This document shows, piece after piece, positions 44,555 to 56,999 of a stretch of DNA of 64,000 nucleotides (positions are counted from its first letter, which is position 1; each line of letters starts with the position of its first letter). The translations under genes and the position numbers were made by a program. This stretch comes from Paraescarpia echinospica (Eukaryota > Annelida > Polychaeta > Sabellida > Siboglinidae): the NCBI GenBank assembly GCA_020002185.1, contig JAHLWY010000249.1, positions 1-64,000 of the forward strand, in the 5' to 3' direction. The notes under the pieces are model-generated. The model was not told the origin of the DNA and searched no databases. It saw only the letters and a list, made by a program, of their open reading frames with translations.

Positions 44555-45039
44555 ACAAAGCTAGCAATATTCAGAATAGCCAGAACATTTAATACTGTTG
44601 TTATGGGGTCCATGATAGCAAGTACACTCAGCATAGATATTCAGAACAGCCTGCCATTTCGTTTAGAGCCCATGTTATGCAGGACTGAATACACGATACA
44701 CACTAGCGAGGCGCAATAGTCACAGTTTTCTTGACATCAACTTTAATTCTTAATGTGTTGCTAACCTGCCGCTATTTCTCATTGTATGTAGTTTGTAATT
44801 TGATTGTCATGGTGACTTTGATAACTACCTGTCTGTGCTGGATGTCCGCAGCGGAAAGAGCCTGCTGCCACGCCGTGCGTTCATCTCGAATGAAATCTGC
44901 ATCTCTCCCGTCGATTGGAGTAGTTTGGATCTAGACAAAACCTCGGTATATCCACGAACAATAGACACTGATAGGTCAAACTACAAAATGCACGTAATTA
45001 GCCTTGCGAGAATGGCATTAATTACGAAATGGTGTATTT

Positions 45040-45790
45040 AATAATAATAATAATGACATTCTGAAGCGCTTAAATACTCGGGAACCCGCGCTCAAAGGTG
45101 CAACGTGTTAGATTCGTCATGAAAACGATAAAATGGAACGAGTAATCATTATTAAAAGCCAGGTAACGCCGACGATTTGAGTAAAAAAAGTCGTCAATTC
45201 GTTAGGGGAATATGGCTGTATTTTCAGATGACGTTAATGTGTTGTGGAGTTCGTGCCTTTTGATGTGAGGTCGATTATTTGAGTTGCCTGCCCATATTGG
45301 AAAGACCAGGAGATTAGTCAAATATGGCAGGTGCTGCTCAGAGAAAGCTCGGAAAGAAAAAGTGGAAACTATAAGTTTCATTCGTCATGAAATACGAAAC
45401 CAGAGGGTCTGTTTAAGTATGGGCAGTGGTGGTGATTGTCATGTTTAGTCGTGTTTAGAACGAACTGCCAGAGTCGAGCACATGGCTTGAACGAACACCA
45501 TCTTTATTCACTACCGCATAATACACCGATTACACTGACCAGATCCAACGCGTTACTACGTGATTTTGTCCGCCAGACGGCAGCACCTCACGGTATGGTT
45601 ATGCTGTGATAATAATTACAATGAACATTACAGTAACAAACGAGGCGCCTTGAGTACGACACGTGCACCACAATTTTGCACATGTATACTGGATTTTAGC
45701 TACGTTTATTTCAGTAACCTTCTTTAGCATTGAGTTGCAATACTTAAGACGGCTAATAATCAGTGCAGTTGGTATTGTTTTAGCAGTAGA
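45040..45790 (-). pseudogene. LINE 3' fragment (L2/CR1-like)
   Basis: On the minus strand AKTIPTALIISRLKYCNSML and INVAKIQYTCAKLW match the thumb-side region of CR1/jockey RTs (usually TALV.SRLDYCNSLL..LQR.QN). About 600 bp on, GAGTATTTAAGCGCTTCAGA followed by ATGTCATTATTATTATTATT at 45085-45042 is a typical LINE 3' end with ATT tail in the same orientation. It is 5' truncated and decayed. Confidence 0.65.
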
Positions 45791-45799
45791 CAACGATAT

Positions 45800-46478
45800 A
45801 TGTCGTATGTGTCAGCACACGTAAACATACTAGTGTTTCACCAAGATATATCCCATATATTACCCTGAGCCCAGTATGTGCAAAGTGCAAAATACACATG
45901 CCGATATTACCCCACGAGCCCAGAAACGAATTTCGTTGTCTGGCAGATGGCGCCACCGAACACGCCGCAAAAAGCTTAGTAGCTACACAATTCTCGTTCA
46001 GTGTATGTGTGAGCATTCTGTAAACTAACTAGTTTATACATGACTACATATCACTGACGTCGGAAATGGGTAGCTTAGGGGGAGGGCGCTGAGACCCCAA
46101 TATTTTAAGGGAAAGGGGGTGCTAGATATACGTTTAGCCCCCAACATTTTCTGAGCCTCAAGGGAGGGTGCTGTTGAAGATTTTTGGACTTTATTGCCCA
46201 CTTCAAGGGGTGGTTTCGGCGGCAATCCACCATCCCACAGCAGGTAGCAACGCATTTTTATGATGTCGGGGTGTGGTCTGTTCACTCCATGGGGTCAAAC
46301 ATTTTTGGCGTCGTTGCATAAATAATAATTATCTTGGGTCGTAAACGCGTGTATCGTGACGCGTTGACATAAAACAGCGAGAGCGCGTTTATACCAACCC
46401 CTCGATCTATCGAACAACCAGAGCTTCGTCATCTTAACGCGTTGATATTATTATTTTTATTAGCCAACTAGAGCGTGG

Positions 46479-46515
<37 letters not shown>

Positions 46516-46900
46516 TAGATTGTAGGCGTGGCTGACGAATCTGGCCCGATTTACTCTAGCCACATTAATAAACCGTTATAATGCAGCGCATGACGCGGTA
46601 TCAGAGCGTGCGTTGGCCCGTAGTAGGACTACTGGCTTTGTTGGCATATAACCCTGGCACAGGCCCCAGCTGTTCTAACGTCATTTTCTGTAGTAGGTCG
46701 ATTACGTCTGAGATGGACTGATGGTACGAGCGTGAACATCATAAAATGGATACTGTAAACATATTGTTTGAGAAGTCAATAAAATGTTCCTTGTTTCATT
46801 GTTTCAGTTGTATTAATGTATCCATGCAATTGTAGGTACTATACGTGATCATGCGCATGTACACGCACAGGTGTTATATAAGGAATTATGATGAACCTAT
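45800..46900. other. no supported gene; (TA)n at 46479-46513
   Basis: Short ORFs only. A TA microsatellite followed by GATAGATAG lies in the middle. The next exon of the HEPN-like gene (minus strand) would be expected somewhere below 46900 but was not identified. Confidence 0.35.
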
Positions 46901-46910
46901 ATAGACTTAC

Positions 46911-49900
46911 CGCTTTAGTTTTCTTTTTATTCAACAGGGGATGAAAAAACTACAGTTGATCAGTAGATTCAATATTCCAGATGCATCGTTGTCACTGGGA
47001 CTAACAATAGACCGATTCTGGCCTGTGTTCATGAAAGCTTTGGCTACTTGCCATGGTTCGACAGGCCACTGACTAATGTCATCGTTGTCACTGGGACTGA
47101 CACTAGACCGGTTCTAGCATCTGTTCATGAAAGCTTTGGCTACTTGCCATGGTTCGACAGGCCACTGACTAATGTCATCGTTGTCACTGGGACTGGCACT
47201 AGACCGGTTCTAGCATCTGTTCATGAAAGCTTTGGCTACTTGCCATGGTTCGACAGGCCACTGACTAATGTCATCGTTGTCACTGGGACTGACACTAGAC
47301 CGGTTCTAGCATCTGTTCATGAAAGTTTTGGCTACTTGCCATGGTTCGACAGGCCACTGACTAATGTCATCGTTGTCACTGGGACTAACAATAGACCGAT
47401 TCTGGCCTGTGTTCATGAAAGCTTTGGCTACTTGCCATGGTTCGACAGGCCACTGACTAATGTCATCGTTGTCACTGGGACTGACACTAGACCGATTCTA
47501 GCATCTGTTCATGAAAGCTTTGGCTACTTGCCATGGTTCGACAGGCCACTGACTAATGTCATCGTTGTCACTGGGACTGGCACTAGACCGGTTCTGGCCT
47601 CTGTTCATGAAAGCTTTGGCTACTTGCCATGGTTCGACAGGCCACTGACTAATGTCATCGTTGTCACTGGGACTGGCACTAGACCGGTTCTAGCATCTGT
47701 TCATGAAAGCTTTGGTTACTTGCCATGGTTCGACAGGCCACTGACTAATGTCATCGTTGTCACTGGGACTGACACTAGACCGGTTCTAGCATCTGTTCAT
47801 GAAAGCTTTGGCTACTTGCCATGGTTCGACAGGCCACTGACTAATGTCATCGTTGTCACTGGGACTGACACTAGACCGGTTCTAGCATCTGTTCATGAAA
47901 GCTTTGGCTACTTGCCATGGTTCGACAGGCCACAGACTAATGTCATCGTTGTCACTGGGACTGGCACTAGACCGGTTCTAGCATCTGTTCATGAAAGCTT
48001 TGGCTACTTGCCATTGTTCGACAGGCCACTGACTAATGTCATCGTTGTCACTGGGACTGACACTAGACCGGTTCTAGCATCTGTTCATGAAAGCTTTGGC
48101 TACTTGCCATGGTTCGACAGGCCACAGACTAATGTCATCGTTGTCACTGGGACTGGCACTAGACCGGTTCTAGCATCTGTTCATGAAAGCTTTGGCTACT
48201 TGCCATGGTTCGACAGGCCACTGACTAATGTCATCGTTGTCACTGGGACTGGCACTAGACCGGTTCTAGCATCTGTTCATGAAAGCTTTGGCTACTTGCC
48301 ATGGTTCGACAGGCCACTGACTAATGTCATCGTTGTCACTGGGACTGACACTAGACCGGTTCTAGCATCTGTTCATGAAAGCTTTGGCTACTTGCCATGG
48401 TTCGACAGGCCACTGACTAATGTCATCGTTGTCACTGGGACTGACACTAGACCGGTTCTAGCATCTGTTCATGAAAGTTTTGGCTACTTGCCATGGTTCG
48501 ACAGGCCACAGACTAATGTCATCGTTGTCACTGGGACTGACACTAGACCGGTTCTAGCATCTGTTCATGAAAGCTTTGGCTACTTGCCATGGTTCGACAG
48601 GCCACTGACTAATGTCATCGTTGTCACTGGGACTGACACTAGACCGGTTCTAGCATCTGTTCATGAAAGCTTTGGCTACTTGCCATGGTTCGACAGGCCA
48701 CTGACTAATGTCATCGTTGTCACTGGGACTGGCACTAGACCGGTTCTAGCATCTGTTCATGAAAGCTTTGGCTACTTGCCATGGTTCGACAGGCCACTGA
48801 CTAATGTCATCGTTGTCACTGGGACTGACACTAGACCGGTTCTAGCATCTGTTCATGAAAGCTTTGGCTACTTGCCATGGTTCGACAGGCCACTGACTAA
48901 TGTCATCGTTGTCACTGGGACTGGCACTAGACCGGTTCTAGCATCTGTTCATGAAAGCTTTGGCTACTTGCCATGGTTCGACAGGCCACTGACTAATGTC
49001 ATCGTTGTCACTGGGACTGACACTAGACCGGTTCTAGCATCTGTTCATGAAAGCTTTGGCTACTTGCCATGGTTCGACAGGCCACTGACTAATGTCATCG
49101 TTGTCACTGGGACTGACACTAGACCGGTTCTAGCATCTGTTCATGAAAGTTTTGGCTACTTGCCATGGTTCGACAGGCCACTGACTAATGTCATCGTTGT
49201 CACTGGGACTGACACTAGACCGGTTCTAGCATCTGTTCATGAAAGCTTTGGCTACTTGCCATGGTTCGACAGGCCACTGACTAATGTCATCGTTGTCACT
49301 GGGACTGACACTAGACCGGTTCTAGCATCTGTTCATGAAAGTTTTGGCTACTTGCCATGGTTCGACAGGCCACAGACTAATGTCATCTTTGTCAATGGGA
49401 CTGGCACTAGACCGGTTCTAGCATCTGTTCATGAAAGCTTTGGCTACTTGCCATTGTTCGACAGGCCACTGACTAATGTCATCGTTGTCACTGGGACTGA
49501 CACTAGACCGGTTCTAGCATCTGTTCATGAAAGCTTTGGCTACTTGCCATTGTTCGACAGGCCACAGACTAATGTCATCGTTGTCACTGGGACTGACACT
49601 AGACCGGTTCTAGCATCTGTTCATGAAAGCTTTGGCTACTTGCCATGGTTCGACAGGCCACTGACTAATGTCATCGTTGTCACTGGGACTGACACTAGAC
49701 CGGTTCTGGCCTGTGTTCATGAAAGCTTTGGCTACTTGCCATTGTTCGACAGGCCACTGACTAATGTCATCGTTGTCACTGGGACTGACACTAGACCGGT
49801 TCTAGCATCTGTTCATGAAAGCTTTGGCTACTTGCCATTGTTCGACAGGCCACAGACTAATGTCATCGTTGTCACTGGGACTGGCACTAGACCGGTTCTA

Positions 49901-50671
49901 GCATCTGTTCATGAAAGCTTTGGCTACTTGCCATGGTTCGACAGGCCACTGACTAATGTCATCGTTGTCACTGGGACTGACACTAGACCGGTTCTAGCAT
50001 CTGTTCATGAAAGCTTTGGCTACTTGCCATTGTTCGACAGGCCACTGACTAATGTCATCGTTGTCACTGGGACTGACACTAGACCGGTTCTAGCATCTGT
50101 TCATGAAAGCTTTGGCTACTTGCCATGGTTCGACAGGCCACTGACTAATGTCATCGTTGTCACTGGGACTAACAATAGACCGGTTCTGGCCTCTGTTCAT
50201 GAAAGCTTTGGCTACTTACCATTGTTCGACAGGCCACTGACTAATGTCATCGTTGTCACTGGGACTGACACTAGACTGGTTCTGGCCTCTGTCCATGAAA
50301 GATTTGGCTACTTGCCATGATTCGACAGGCCACTGAGTAATGTCACTGTTGTCAAGCGTTAGTCGGGTTCTGCGTGTGGCTTTCTCTGCGGCAATGCCGG
50401 CCAGCTATTGCGAGCAGACGTTGTCGGGGCAGTTCATCGAATAGGCGTTAGTGTTTCTGTCGTAAGTGATGTTTCCAAAGGAACAGGGAACACTGCACCG
50501 GGTCCCTCCACAGGTGAATTTTAGCAGGTGGTGCAAGTCGTTCATCTGGTCATGGCAGAATGACCGCAAAGCTTATATGCTGACGTGAAGAGCACGCGTG
50601 GCCTTGATCCAGTTGAGATACTCTGCGTCGTTCAACTGGCCAGTGCCACCCGCAGTACCTCCTGTTGCCAT
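46911..50671 (-). pseudogene. HEPN/DZIP3-like N-terminal exon disrupted by a 96 bp tandem expansion
   Basis: The minus strand opens at ATG 50671: MATGGTAGGTGQLNDAEYLN, WIKATRALHVSI, a TAA, LRSFCHDQMNDLHHLLKFTC, CSVPCSFGNITYDRNTNAYS, NCPDNVCSQ, a TAG, then TLDNSDITQWPVESWQVAKS. From there a 32-codon unit (DISQWPVEPWQVAKAFMNR..) repeats about 35 times. The unique sequence resumes at 46998 as DNDASGILNLLINCSFF, then after a T-run frame slip HPLLNKKKTKA, up to a GTAAGT donor at 46910. Both unique halves join through one unit, so the unit is part of the original domain. From memory this matches a domain common in mollusc and amphioxus proteins of HEPN/DZIP3 type, often tied to immunity. The stops and array make this copy non-functional as written. 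Confidence 0.78.
46985..50335. repeat. 96 bp coding-derived tandem array, about 35 copies
   Basis: The period is exactly 96 bp and the copies are nearly identical. Variable sites are GACACT/GGCACT/AACAAT, CTGACT/CAGACT, CCATGG/CCATTG and CTAGCATCT/CTGGCCTCT. On the minus strand the CTAGCA form creates an in-frame TAG in most units. Six units, including both edge units, keep the TAG-free CTGGCC form, which is probably ancestral. The plus-strand frame stays open for 1,090 codons only because the unit is 32 codons with no plus-frame stop. Confidence 0.95.
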
Positions 50672-50860
50672 GGCAATGTTTATTGTGATCATACAAATTA
50701 AAACATATGCTCACAGTGAATACTCTATGATATTATGAAACGTGTGACAATTACACTATAATCACAGTACATGTACATATACAGATCAAGTTTCTATCAT
50801 AATTTAAAACATTGGCACTTGGATTGGATGGGATTACTCCAATAGAATTACTGGAAACTA

Positions 50861-50927
50861 TGGAGCAAACTAGCATTATGATAGAGAGAAAGTGATAAGT
50901 ATATATATATATATATATATATATTTG

Positions 50928-50958
<31 letters not shown>

Positions 50959-51007
50959 ATATATATATACTTTTCACTTTCTCTCTATCTTAATGCTAGT
51001 TTGCTCC
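50861..51007. repeat. TA-rich hairpin with 40 bp arms
   Basis: TGGAGCAAACTAGCATTATG, followed by ATAGAGAGAAAGTGATAAG, is mirrored by CTTTTCACTTTCTCTCTATC, followed by TTAATGCTAGTTTGCTCCA, around a (TA)n core. It looks like a small MITE or a TA-filled palindrome. Confidence 0.75.
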
Positions 51008-51009
51008 AT

Positions 51010-51875
51010 ATATATGATAGGAATGAATCAAATATTATATCATTATTTTTCAAATGTTTGAGATTAAGTCTGATAAATACACATAAGTTAATGTAAGATT
51101 ATTTACTGACTTGTAAATTGCAAGAAAGGATTTCCACCGATTTTGTTTTGAAAAGGGCAAAAAGTACAGTTGCTAATGGGAACGACGTTATCTTCTCCTT
51201 TTGTTCACTGAGTATGGAATGACCAACGACAACAACTTTAGGCGGTGTTTCCCATAGACAGCAACTCCCGAAGGGAACATATTTATTTATGGTAACAACG
51301 GCAATGCTAAGGTCATTAAAAATGTTCCCGCGGTGTTACCCTAGTACGAAATGACCAATAACAAGAACTGTGTGTGGTGGGTTCCCCCTGACACCGACCC
51401 CCAAAGAGTGACGAAAATGTATTTACCCACGCTGAAACCAAGCGGATTTCGCGGTGCGGTGAACGATGCCACTCGATTTACCAACAGATCAGTTGTTAGT
51501 GCAGTTGAACGTTGGTAATTGTTCAGTGTAAACTGTTAAATATACATTTTGAATAAGCGAACGTTTGCCATTGTTTGCATTTAAACAGTTCATTGATTGT
51601 TTGCAAACCTATATCGCCTTTTCAAGAGAATATGGTGGACGCGGGCCCCGTTGGCCTAACATTGTCGATGACAAGATTAGTTCGCTCTATGTGCCAGCAG
51701 AGCTTCGACTACATCCAACTGATAACATCAATTGATACAAACGTTCACCTCTTATCTTACATGTCAAACACTCCAAGACGCCTTTGCTGGTTCGGGTCGA
51801 TGACGTCGTCCAGATATATTTATACCATATACAGGCCTTATGTTTTTCGCTCCACAAAGCAACGCGTCATTCCTC
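51010..51875. other. no supported gene
   Basis: Contains two similar patches with GAATGACCAACGACAACAAC / GAAATGACCAATAACAAGAA near 51210 and 51348. A 112-codon ORF at 51575-51913 has no recognised domain. Confidence 0.35.
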
Positions 51876-51879
51876 TGGT

Positions 51880-53310
51880 ATGTAGGGGAGATCGGGGCAA
51901 AGCGGCCCCCTAAGCAAGCAATTGCTATTGTGTACATATTTGTAAATATTTTTTGAAATATTTGACACTGAGACTCACTACAGGAAGTGGTCTAACAGAT
52001 GATCCTGCAATGCTGAAAGTGCACCCTCTTCAATATGTCCACATTGCCCCACCCCTTGGGCAAAGTGGACACTCTTTGCGTGACATCAAAAGCCAACCCA
52101 ACCAAACTTAAAAAACGAATGAAAACGGATCGAAGACGAAATCGTGATCTGATCATATACAGCACTTCTAAAACATCACGTGAATCAAGTATTACTGTTC
52201 AACGGATACGTACATAAAACGTGTGGCATTCGAGTTGTATTATCAATAACTGTAATGGTAACTACGTTAACTAATATGGTAAACATTCTTATTGTAACAA
52301 ATAGCAAATTAGATATACTTAGGATTCCTTACATAACTCAACAAACATGATCGTGTAATTGGTTAATGCTGACTTTAAACTGTTTTGAACAGATCACTTA
52401 CAAAAGCACGTTCGTCAGCGATGCCGCTGCTTGCATCTTAGACCTACTAATTGCAGAGTAGACAACGTAAAATAGCATTAACTAAAATGGTAAGCATAGT
52501 TAATGTAACTAAAAGCAAATTAAACATACAACGCTATCCTTAAATAACTCAACAAAGATGAACGTGTAACTGGTTCGTGTCGACTTTAACATGTTTTGCA
52601 CATATCACACACAAACGCATGTTCGTCATCGGGTTAACTGGGGGTGTGTTTCCCTAAATGCTGCTACCCATCCCTCACCAGCCAGTTCACTTTGCATATT
52701 AAATGGGTGTGGTATATCATTCTTCTCTACAAACTGAAATGCTAATCGTCACAGGTCAATTATCGACAATCCAAACATCCTGGATTCAAGTTCAAGAATA
52801 TGGTCACACAGTTGTTGTTCCTCTTCCCGAGAAAACACGGGTTTGTGGCGTCAAAGACCCTATCTTTAACCGTTCTCGAAGTCGCCCTTTTCACCCTTTG
52901 TTTGAGGGTTGTTCTTTGTACGTTGAAGGTGGCCGCTGCTGTTTTCACGTTGCTACCTGACTTAACCGCACCGGTGGCTTTTGCCATAGATACATCGCTC
53001 CACGCTTGCTGCGTACTTGTTCGTTTATAAGTTCTTACCATTTTAAACTGCAGTAACATACATACGTAGGGTGTTAATTGTATGCAGAATAGAACAGTCA
53101 TGCGCTGAGCAGAATAAATCAATGGGAGGGCAGGGTGCGGGGCGTGATGTAATTACCTAAGCAATAACATCCGCAATTTAATTTCGACCATAAATCTTTA
53201 AATTTACTCAATGTCCACTTCTATGTAATGCTGTAATTATTATTGTATATGATTAGACAACAAACTACTAAATAATAGAAACTATGTCCCATCCATTTTG
53301 CCCCACATTC
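51880..53310 (-). mobile_element. pogo/Tigger-like DNA transposon relic
   Basis: A minus-strand transposase N-terminus lies between GGGGAGATCGGGGCAAAGCG at 51887 and the inverted-like CATTTTGCCCCACATTCGC at 53295. GGGGCAAA-type termini are usual for this group. A further CATTGCCCCACCCCTTGGG lies inside at 52042. The ends are inferred from these words only. Confidence 0.5.
52620..53041 (-). pseudogene. pogo-like transposase N-terminus (psq-type HTH, CENP-B-like), broken
   Basis: From ATG 53041 the minus strand reads MVRTYKRTSTQQAWSDVSMA, KATGAVKSGSNVKTAAATFN and VQRTTLKQRVKR, the psq-type helix-turn-helix with its usual VR.YKR start. A frame shift follows; then FSREEEQQLCDHILELESRM, FGLSIIDL and a stop, then LAFQFVEKNDIPHPFN and GWVAAFRETHPQL belong to the second, CENP-B-type HTH. 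The DDE catalytic part is absent, so the copy is dead. The DNA-binding half is the only remnant. Confidence 0.75.
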
Positions 53311-53319
53311 GCTGTCGTA

Positions 53320-54050
53320 ACAAATGTGAGCCATTCCCATACGCTATTCCGCGAACATTGTCATAACTTAGTTTTACCTATACATATATGTGGCGGATCA
53401 CACGCTTGCAAGCATTTCCAATATTTCTGACATATACGACTATGAAAAGCGATCCATAAAACGAAAAAAATTGCAAGAAAATACACTAAAAGCTACTTAC
53501 CATCAGAACGTAAAAATGGCGACTGATTTGCCACGCGAAGGTGGTGCACCCAAGCATTAATGATATCAACTAATGTTTTTATCACATGAACGTTAGATGA
53601 TGCAAGTGGTCTGAACACAAGCTAGCGTATATACACACAGAACATTCTTGTTCTTTTAATTGGACAGACGGTTTTTACAGAGGTATATTGTGGTATTAGT
53701 AGCGGGTTAAACAATTGGTTATATAGCGGTATATTGTAGTATTAGTAGCTGGTTAAACCATTGGTTTTTACAGCGGTATATTGTGGTATTAGTAGCGGGT
53801 TAAACTAGTGTTTTCGACACTAAGAAATTAGCTAACGCATTGTCTTCTCAATAAATGTCGAAGACATTGTCGATGTGTGAAAATTGTTTTTTTTTAAATA
53901 CAGTCTGTCTCTGGTTTTTGTATTTAATAATATGCCTTTAAATCATTTGTTAAAGGGATAAAAAAACTATTGCTTGAATTCATATTATATAAAATTTTTC
54001 CTGTATATTTCCATTTCCACCAAGACAATAATTTTACCAGAATTCAATAT
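53320..54050. other. no gene; 55 bp repeat, three copies, at 53665-53815
   Basis: GCGGTATATTGTGGTATTAG, plus TAGCGGGTTAAAC and ATTGGTT, recur three times. The remainder is AT-rich. Confidence 0.5.
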
Positions 54051-54056
54051 ATTGGG

Positions 54057-56045
54057 TTATTCCGTGTCAGACGAACAAATGTTCTGGCGACTTTCCAGCA
54101 CATCGTCTTAGAATTGGCTGAATTTTTATATGTCAAAATATACATCAAAACTAGATTGTGCTGAAAATTTCAGCTTCATTTAACGATATTCCCAATTTTG
54201 GCGGAGATCTGAAGTTTTGTAAGTTTTTGTCAGATGTGTCGCGACGAGCTAAAATACCATTTTCAGGGGCTCAGAGCTTTCACATTTGGCATGTAGATTA
54301 ACTGACATACGGGGAATCCAAACATGCCATCATTTTAAGTGTCAGATGAATAAAAGAGGAGCTGTGGTACCAGCAATTTGAGGTTTTGTTTATTCTGGCT
54401 CATGTTTGGAAGCAAAATGTACCTGGAAATAGGATACCCAATAGCGACTGATGTTTATTTTCAGTTCCCATAGTGGCCTAGTTGCTATTCCAAAAGAAAT
54501 CTGATCACTTACACAGTGTGATTGCATCATATATCTCCAGCAAAATGGATAAATCATATTTTGGACCATACACAAACACGTCATATCTCCAGGGGTATAA
54601 GTCACACAACTTATAAACTTTACAGATGTATTCTATAAATACATATTAGCAACCAGTAAAACAATTAGGGATGTGTTCTTCTTAGTTTGGATTTTATGAA
54701 TTTTTGAATATGCTAGCATATATGAGGTTGAGTAATTTGCGTCTGTGCAAAGATATTAAAGTTTTTCATCAAACTGGTCAGCAACGCTTTCTACATTCAC
54801 TGTGGATCTACTTTCAAGATATAGTATGAAACATTTTAACAATCAACACTAATATATATAGTTACGCATGACATCATATTTATAGAGAACATTCTTCTAC
54901 TTGGTAACAAGTAGGCATAGATACCGCTGCTTGAATGCTTCACTAACCAGCCGTAGGGACCCTTTAATTGCAGATTTATGAAATATGAACGGATCACATC
55001 TGTAAAGATGAGTACTTTGAAAGCAGAAATTGTTCATTGTGCATACAAACTGTATGAATGCTGGAACCACTTTGAGGTTGTGAGTCACTTCTCCGTAATA
55101 TCAATTTCTGCCCTTGATTTGTAAACTCTGTAATACACTTTAGGCCAGTTCTGCCATGGGTCCACGTACCTTGGTGACATTCATTCTTCAGTATGTCTCC
55201 AAAAGAACAAGTGTTCAATTTAGAAGAACCACTGTATGCCATTGTTGCCAAGTCCATATATGTGTAATAGAACTGGACATCCTTTAAGTTACAATCTGCA
55301 CTGGTTGATCACAGCTTACTATATAGCTTGTGGGTAGAAAGTGGGTAGAAAGTGAAAGTATGATTATTGTTTTACTGCTGATGAATAACAACTTCCAGAG
55401 GAAACTGTGGTTCAAGATAACGTCATAGTGCATAGGGCACTGCAGTATCCGCGTTATACAGCCTGCATGTGTGCGCTGCATGTTTATTGCATCGTATTCA
55501 TTTTCGATAGATACAGCATATGACAGTATTAGCTAAATGCTAGTGTTCAAAAATTAATCAAATCCAAACTAAGAAGAACACATCCCTACATTTGTTACTC
55601 ATTGTTAATACACATTTAAGGAATACACCTGTAACGTTTCTAAGTTGTGTGACTGATAACCCTGCAGATACGACGTGTCTGTGTATGGTCCAGAGTATGA
55701 TATATCCATTTTGTTGGAGATGCGTGATGCAAACACACAGTGTAAGTGATCAGATTTATTTTTGAATAGCAACTAGACCACAGTGGGAACTGAAAATAAA
55801 CATCAGTCTCTATTGGGTATCATGCTCTCAGGTATATTTTGCCTCGCATTGGTATTTTAGCTCGTCGTGACAAATCTAATACAAGTTACAAAACTTTAGT
55901 TCTCCGCCAACATTTGGAAAATCATCAAATGCAGCTCAAATTTTCAGGATAAGCTAGTTTTTATGCATGTGTTAACATATACAAAAGCAGCCAATTCTAA
56001 GATGGTGTGGTGGAAGCCATTTGTTCATCTGACACGGAATGACAC
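54057..56045. mobile_element. DNA transposon with long imperfect terminal inverted repeats
   Basis: The left arm, from 54057 (TTATTCCGTGTCAGACGAAC) to about 54720, matches inverted the right arm from about 55535 to 56045 (ending GTTCATCTGACACGGAATGA). Shared internal blocks include ATGTTTATTTTCAGTTCCCA, TGTGTTCTTCTTAGTTTGGA and TTTGTCAGATGTGTCGCGAC. The left arm is about 665 bp and the right about 510 bp, the latter with deletions. The 0.8 kb centre has only frame-shifted minus-strand ORFs. The superfamily is not assigned. Confidence 0.72.
54897..55257 (-). pseudogene. remnant ORFs inside the long-TIR transposon
   Basis: Two overlapping minus-strand frames (55257-54994 and 55088-54897) could be one coding region with a frameshift. 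The first reads MDLATMAYSGSSKLNTCSFG and later FTNQGQKLILRRSDSQPQSG. The second reads THNLKVVPAFIQFVCTMNNF and IKGSLRLVSEAFKQRYLCLL. No catalytic motif is recognised. They are likely the last part of a transposase or cargo gene. Confidence 0.3.
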
Positions 56046-56099
56046 TATTATATTTGTCATCAATTCATTCCTGATTACATATTTTGATTTGTTCTTAAC

Positions 56100-56945
56100 A
56101 ATTTTATCTGGGGCAAAGGAATCAACACCATTATGGAGTTGTGTCATAAATTCTTTAAATGCATTATTTATATCTAACCGATGTACGTGAGTCCAATCAA
56201 TTTCTTTAAGAGCGGTAGTTATATGATGGATGCTTAGGAAACTGACCTATGTTTGAAGATAAGCGGCTCGTGTAATGTTTTGGAAAATTCCCGTTTACCA
56301 ATAAAATAAAATATAGGCAAGTGATCCAATATGTCACTATATAGGATGCAAGAATTGACCATTGCATTGGTATGTCTTACATAAATATTATCAATAAGGG
56401 TTGCAGATGTATGGGTGATACGTTTTGGTTTAGCAATTGGTGGAACCATGTTAGCACCAAAAACAAATCTGGCATGTCGCTTGAGGGTCGGTGCGAGTCC
56501 AATTTAAGATAGACATTTTGATATGTTCCAATTATAATTTGATATGTTCCAATTATAATTTGATGAGTTGCGTTTCGAATTTTGTTTAAAATTTACTAAT
56601 AATATTTAAGTGATGAACTAACCTCTGTATTGAAAATACGGTAGATCTCTCCAAAAATGGATGTATAACATTTGTTATTGGACTGAATAAAAATTGACTC
56701 GAATTTACCCTCTAGAAAAATGCCAAGATCATCACGAATATGATTTTGAATATCATCACGCACGTATGTAGCAACACCACCTTTAGGTTTAGTATACCTG
56801 TTTCGAAGACTACCTACAGTCGTTCTCCTCAAGTAGAAATGTCTGCAGATGTGTGGATAAATAGTAGTTGTTGAAGGCTGTTTGCTATGGATGGTACTTA
56901 ACGAGGATATTACTTTATACGGCGAACATCTCGCAATCATTACAT
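56100..56945 (-). pseudogene. LINE APE endonuclease fragment
   Basis: On the minus strand, YTKPKGGVATYVRDDIQNHI and RDDLGIFLEGKFESIFIQ (GGV motif) are followed about 200 bp on, in another frame, by VPPIAKPKRITHTSATLIDN and ILYSDILDHLPIFYFIGKRE (the SDH-type active-site motif). The order matches an APE endonuclease of a non-LTR element. A TATGTTCCAATTATAATTTGA duplication at 56520-56560 lies in the break. The RT is not present. Confidence 0.75.
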
Positions 56946-56999
56946 ATCTAGCAGGTAGATAATATAGATAAGATATCCAAGTAATAAATTATTATTAGA

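Noticed and set aside
47048..50320. 1,090-codon plus-strand ORF as a giant repeat protein gene
   Set aside because: The conserved coding frame is on the minus strand and continues into unique sequence on both sides; the plus frame is open only because the 96 bp unit has no stop in it.
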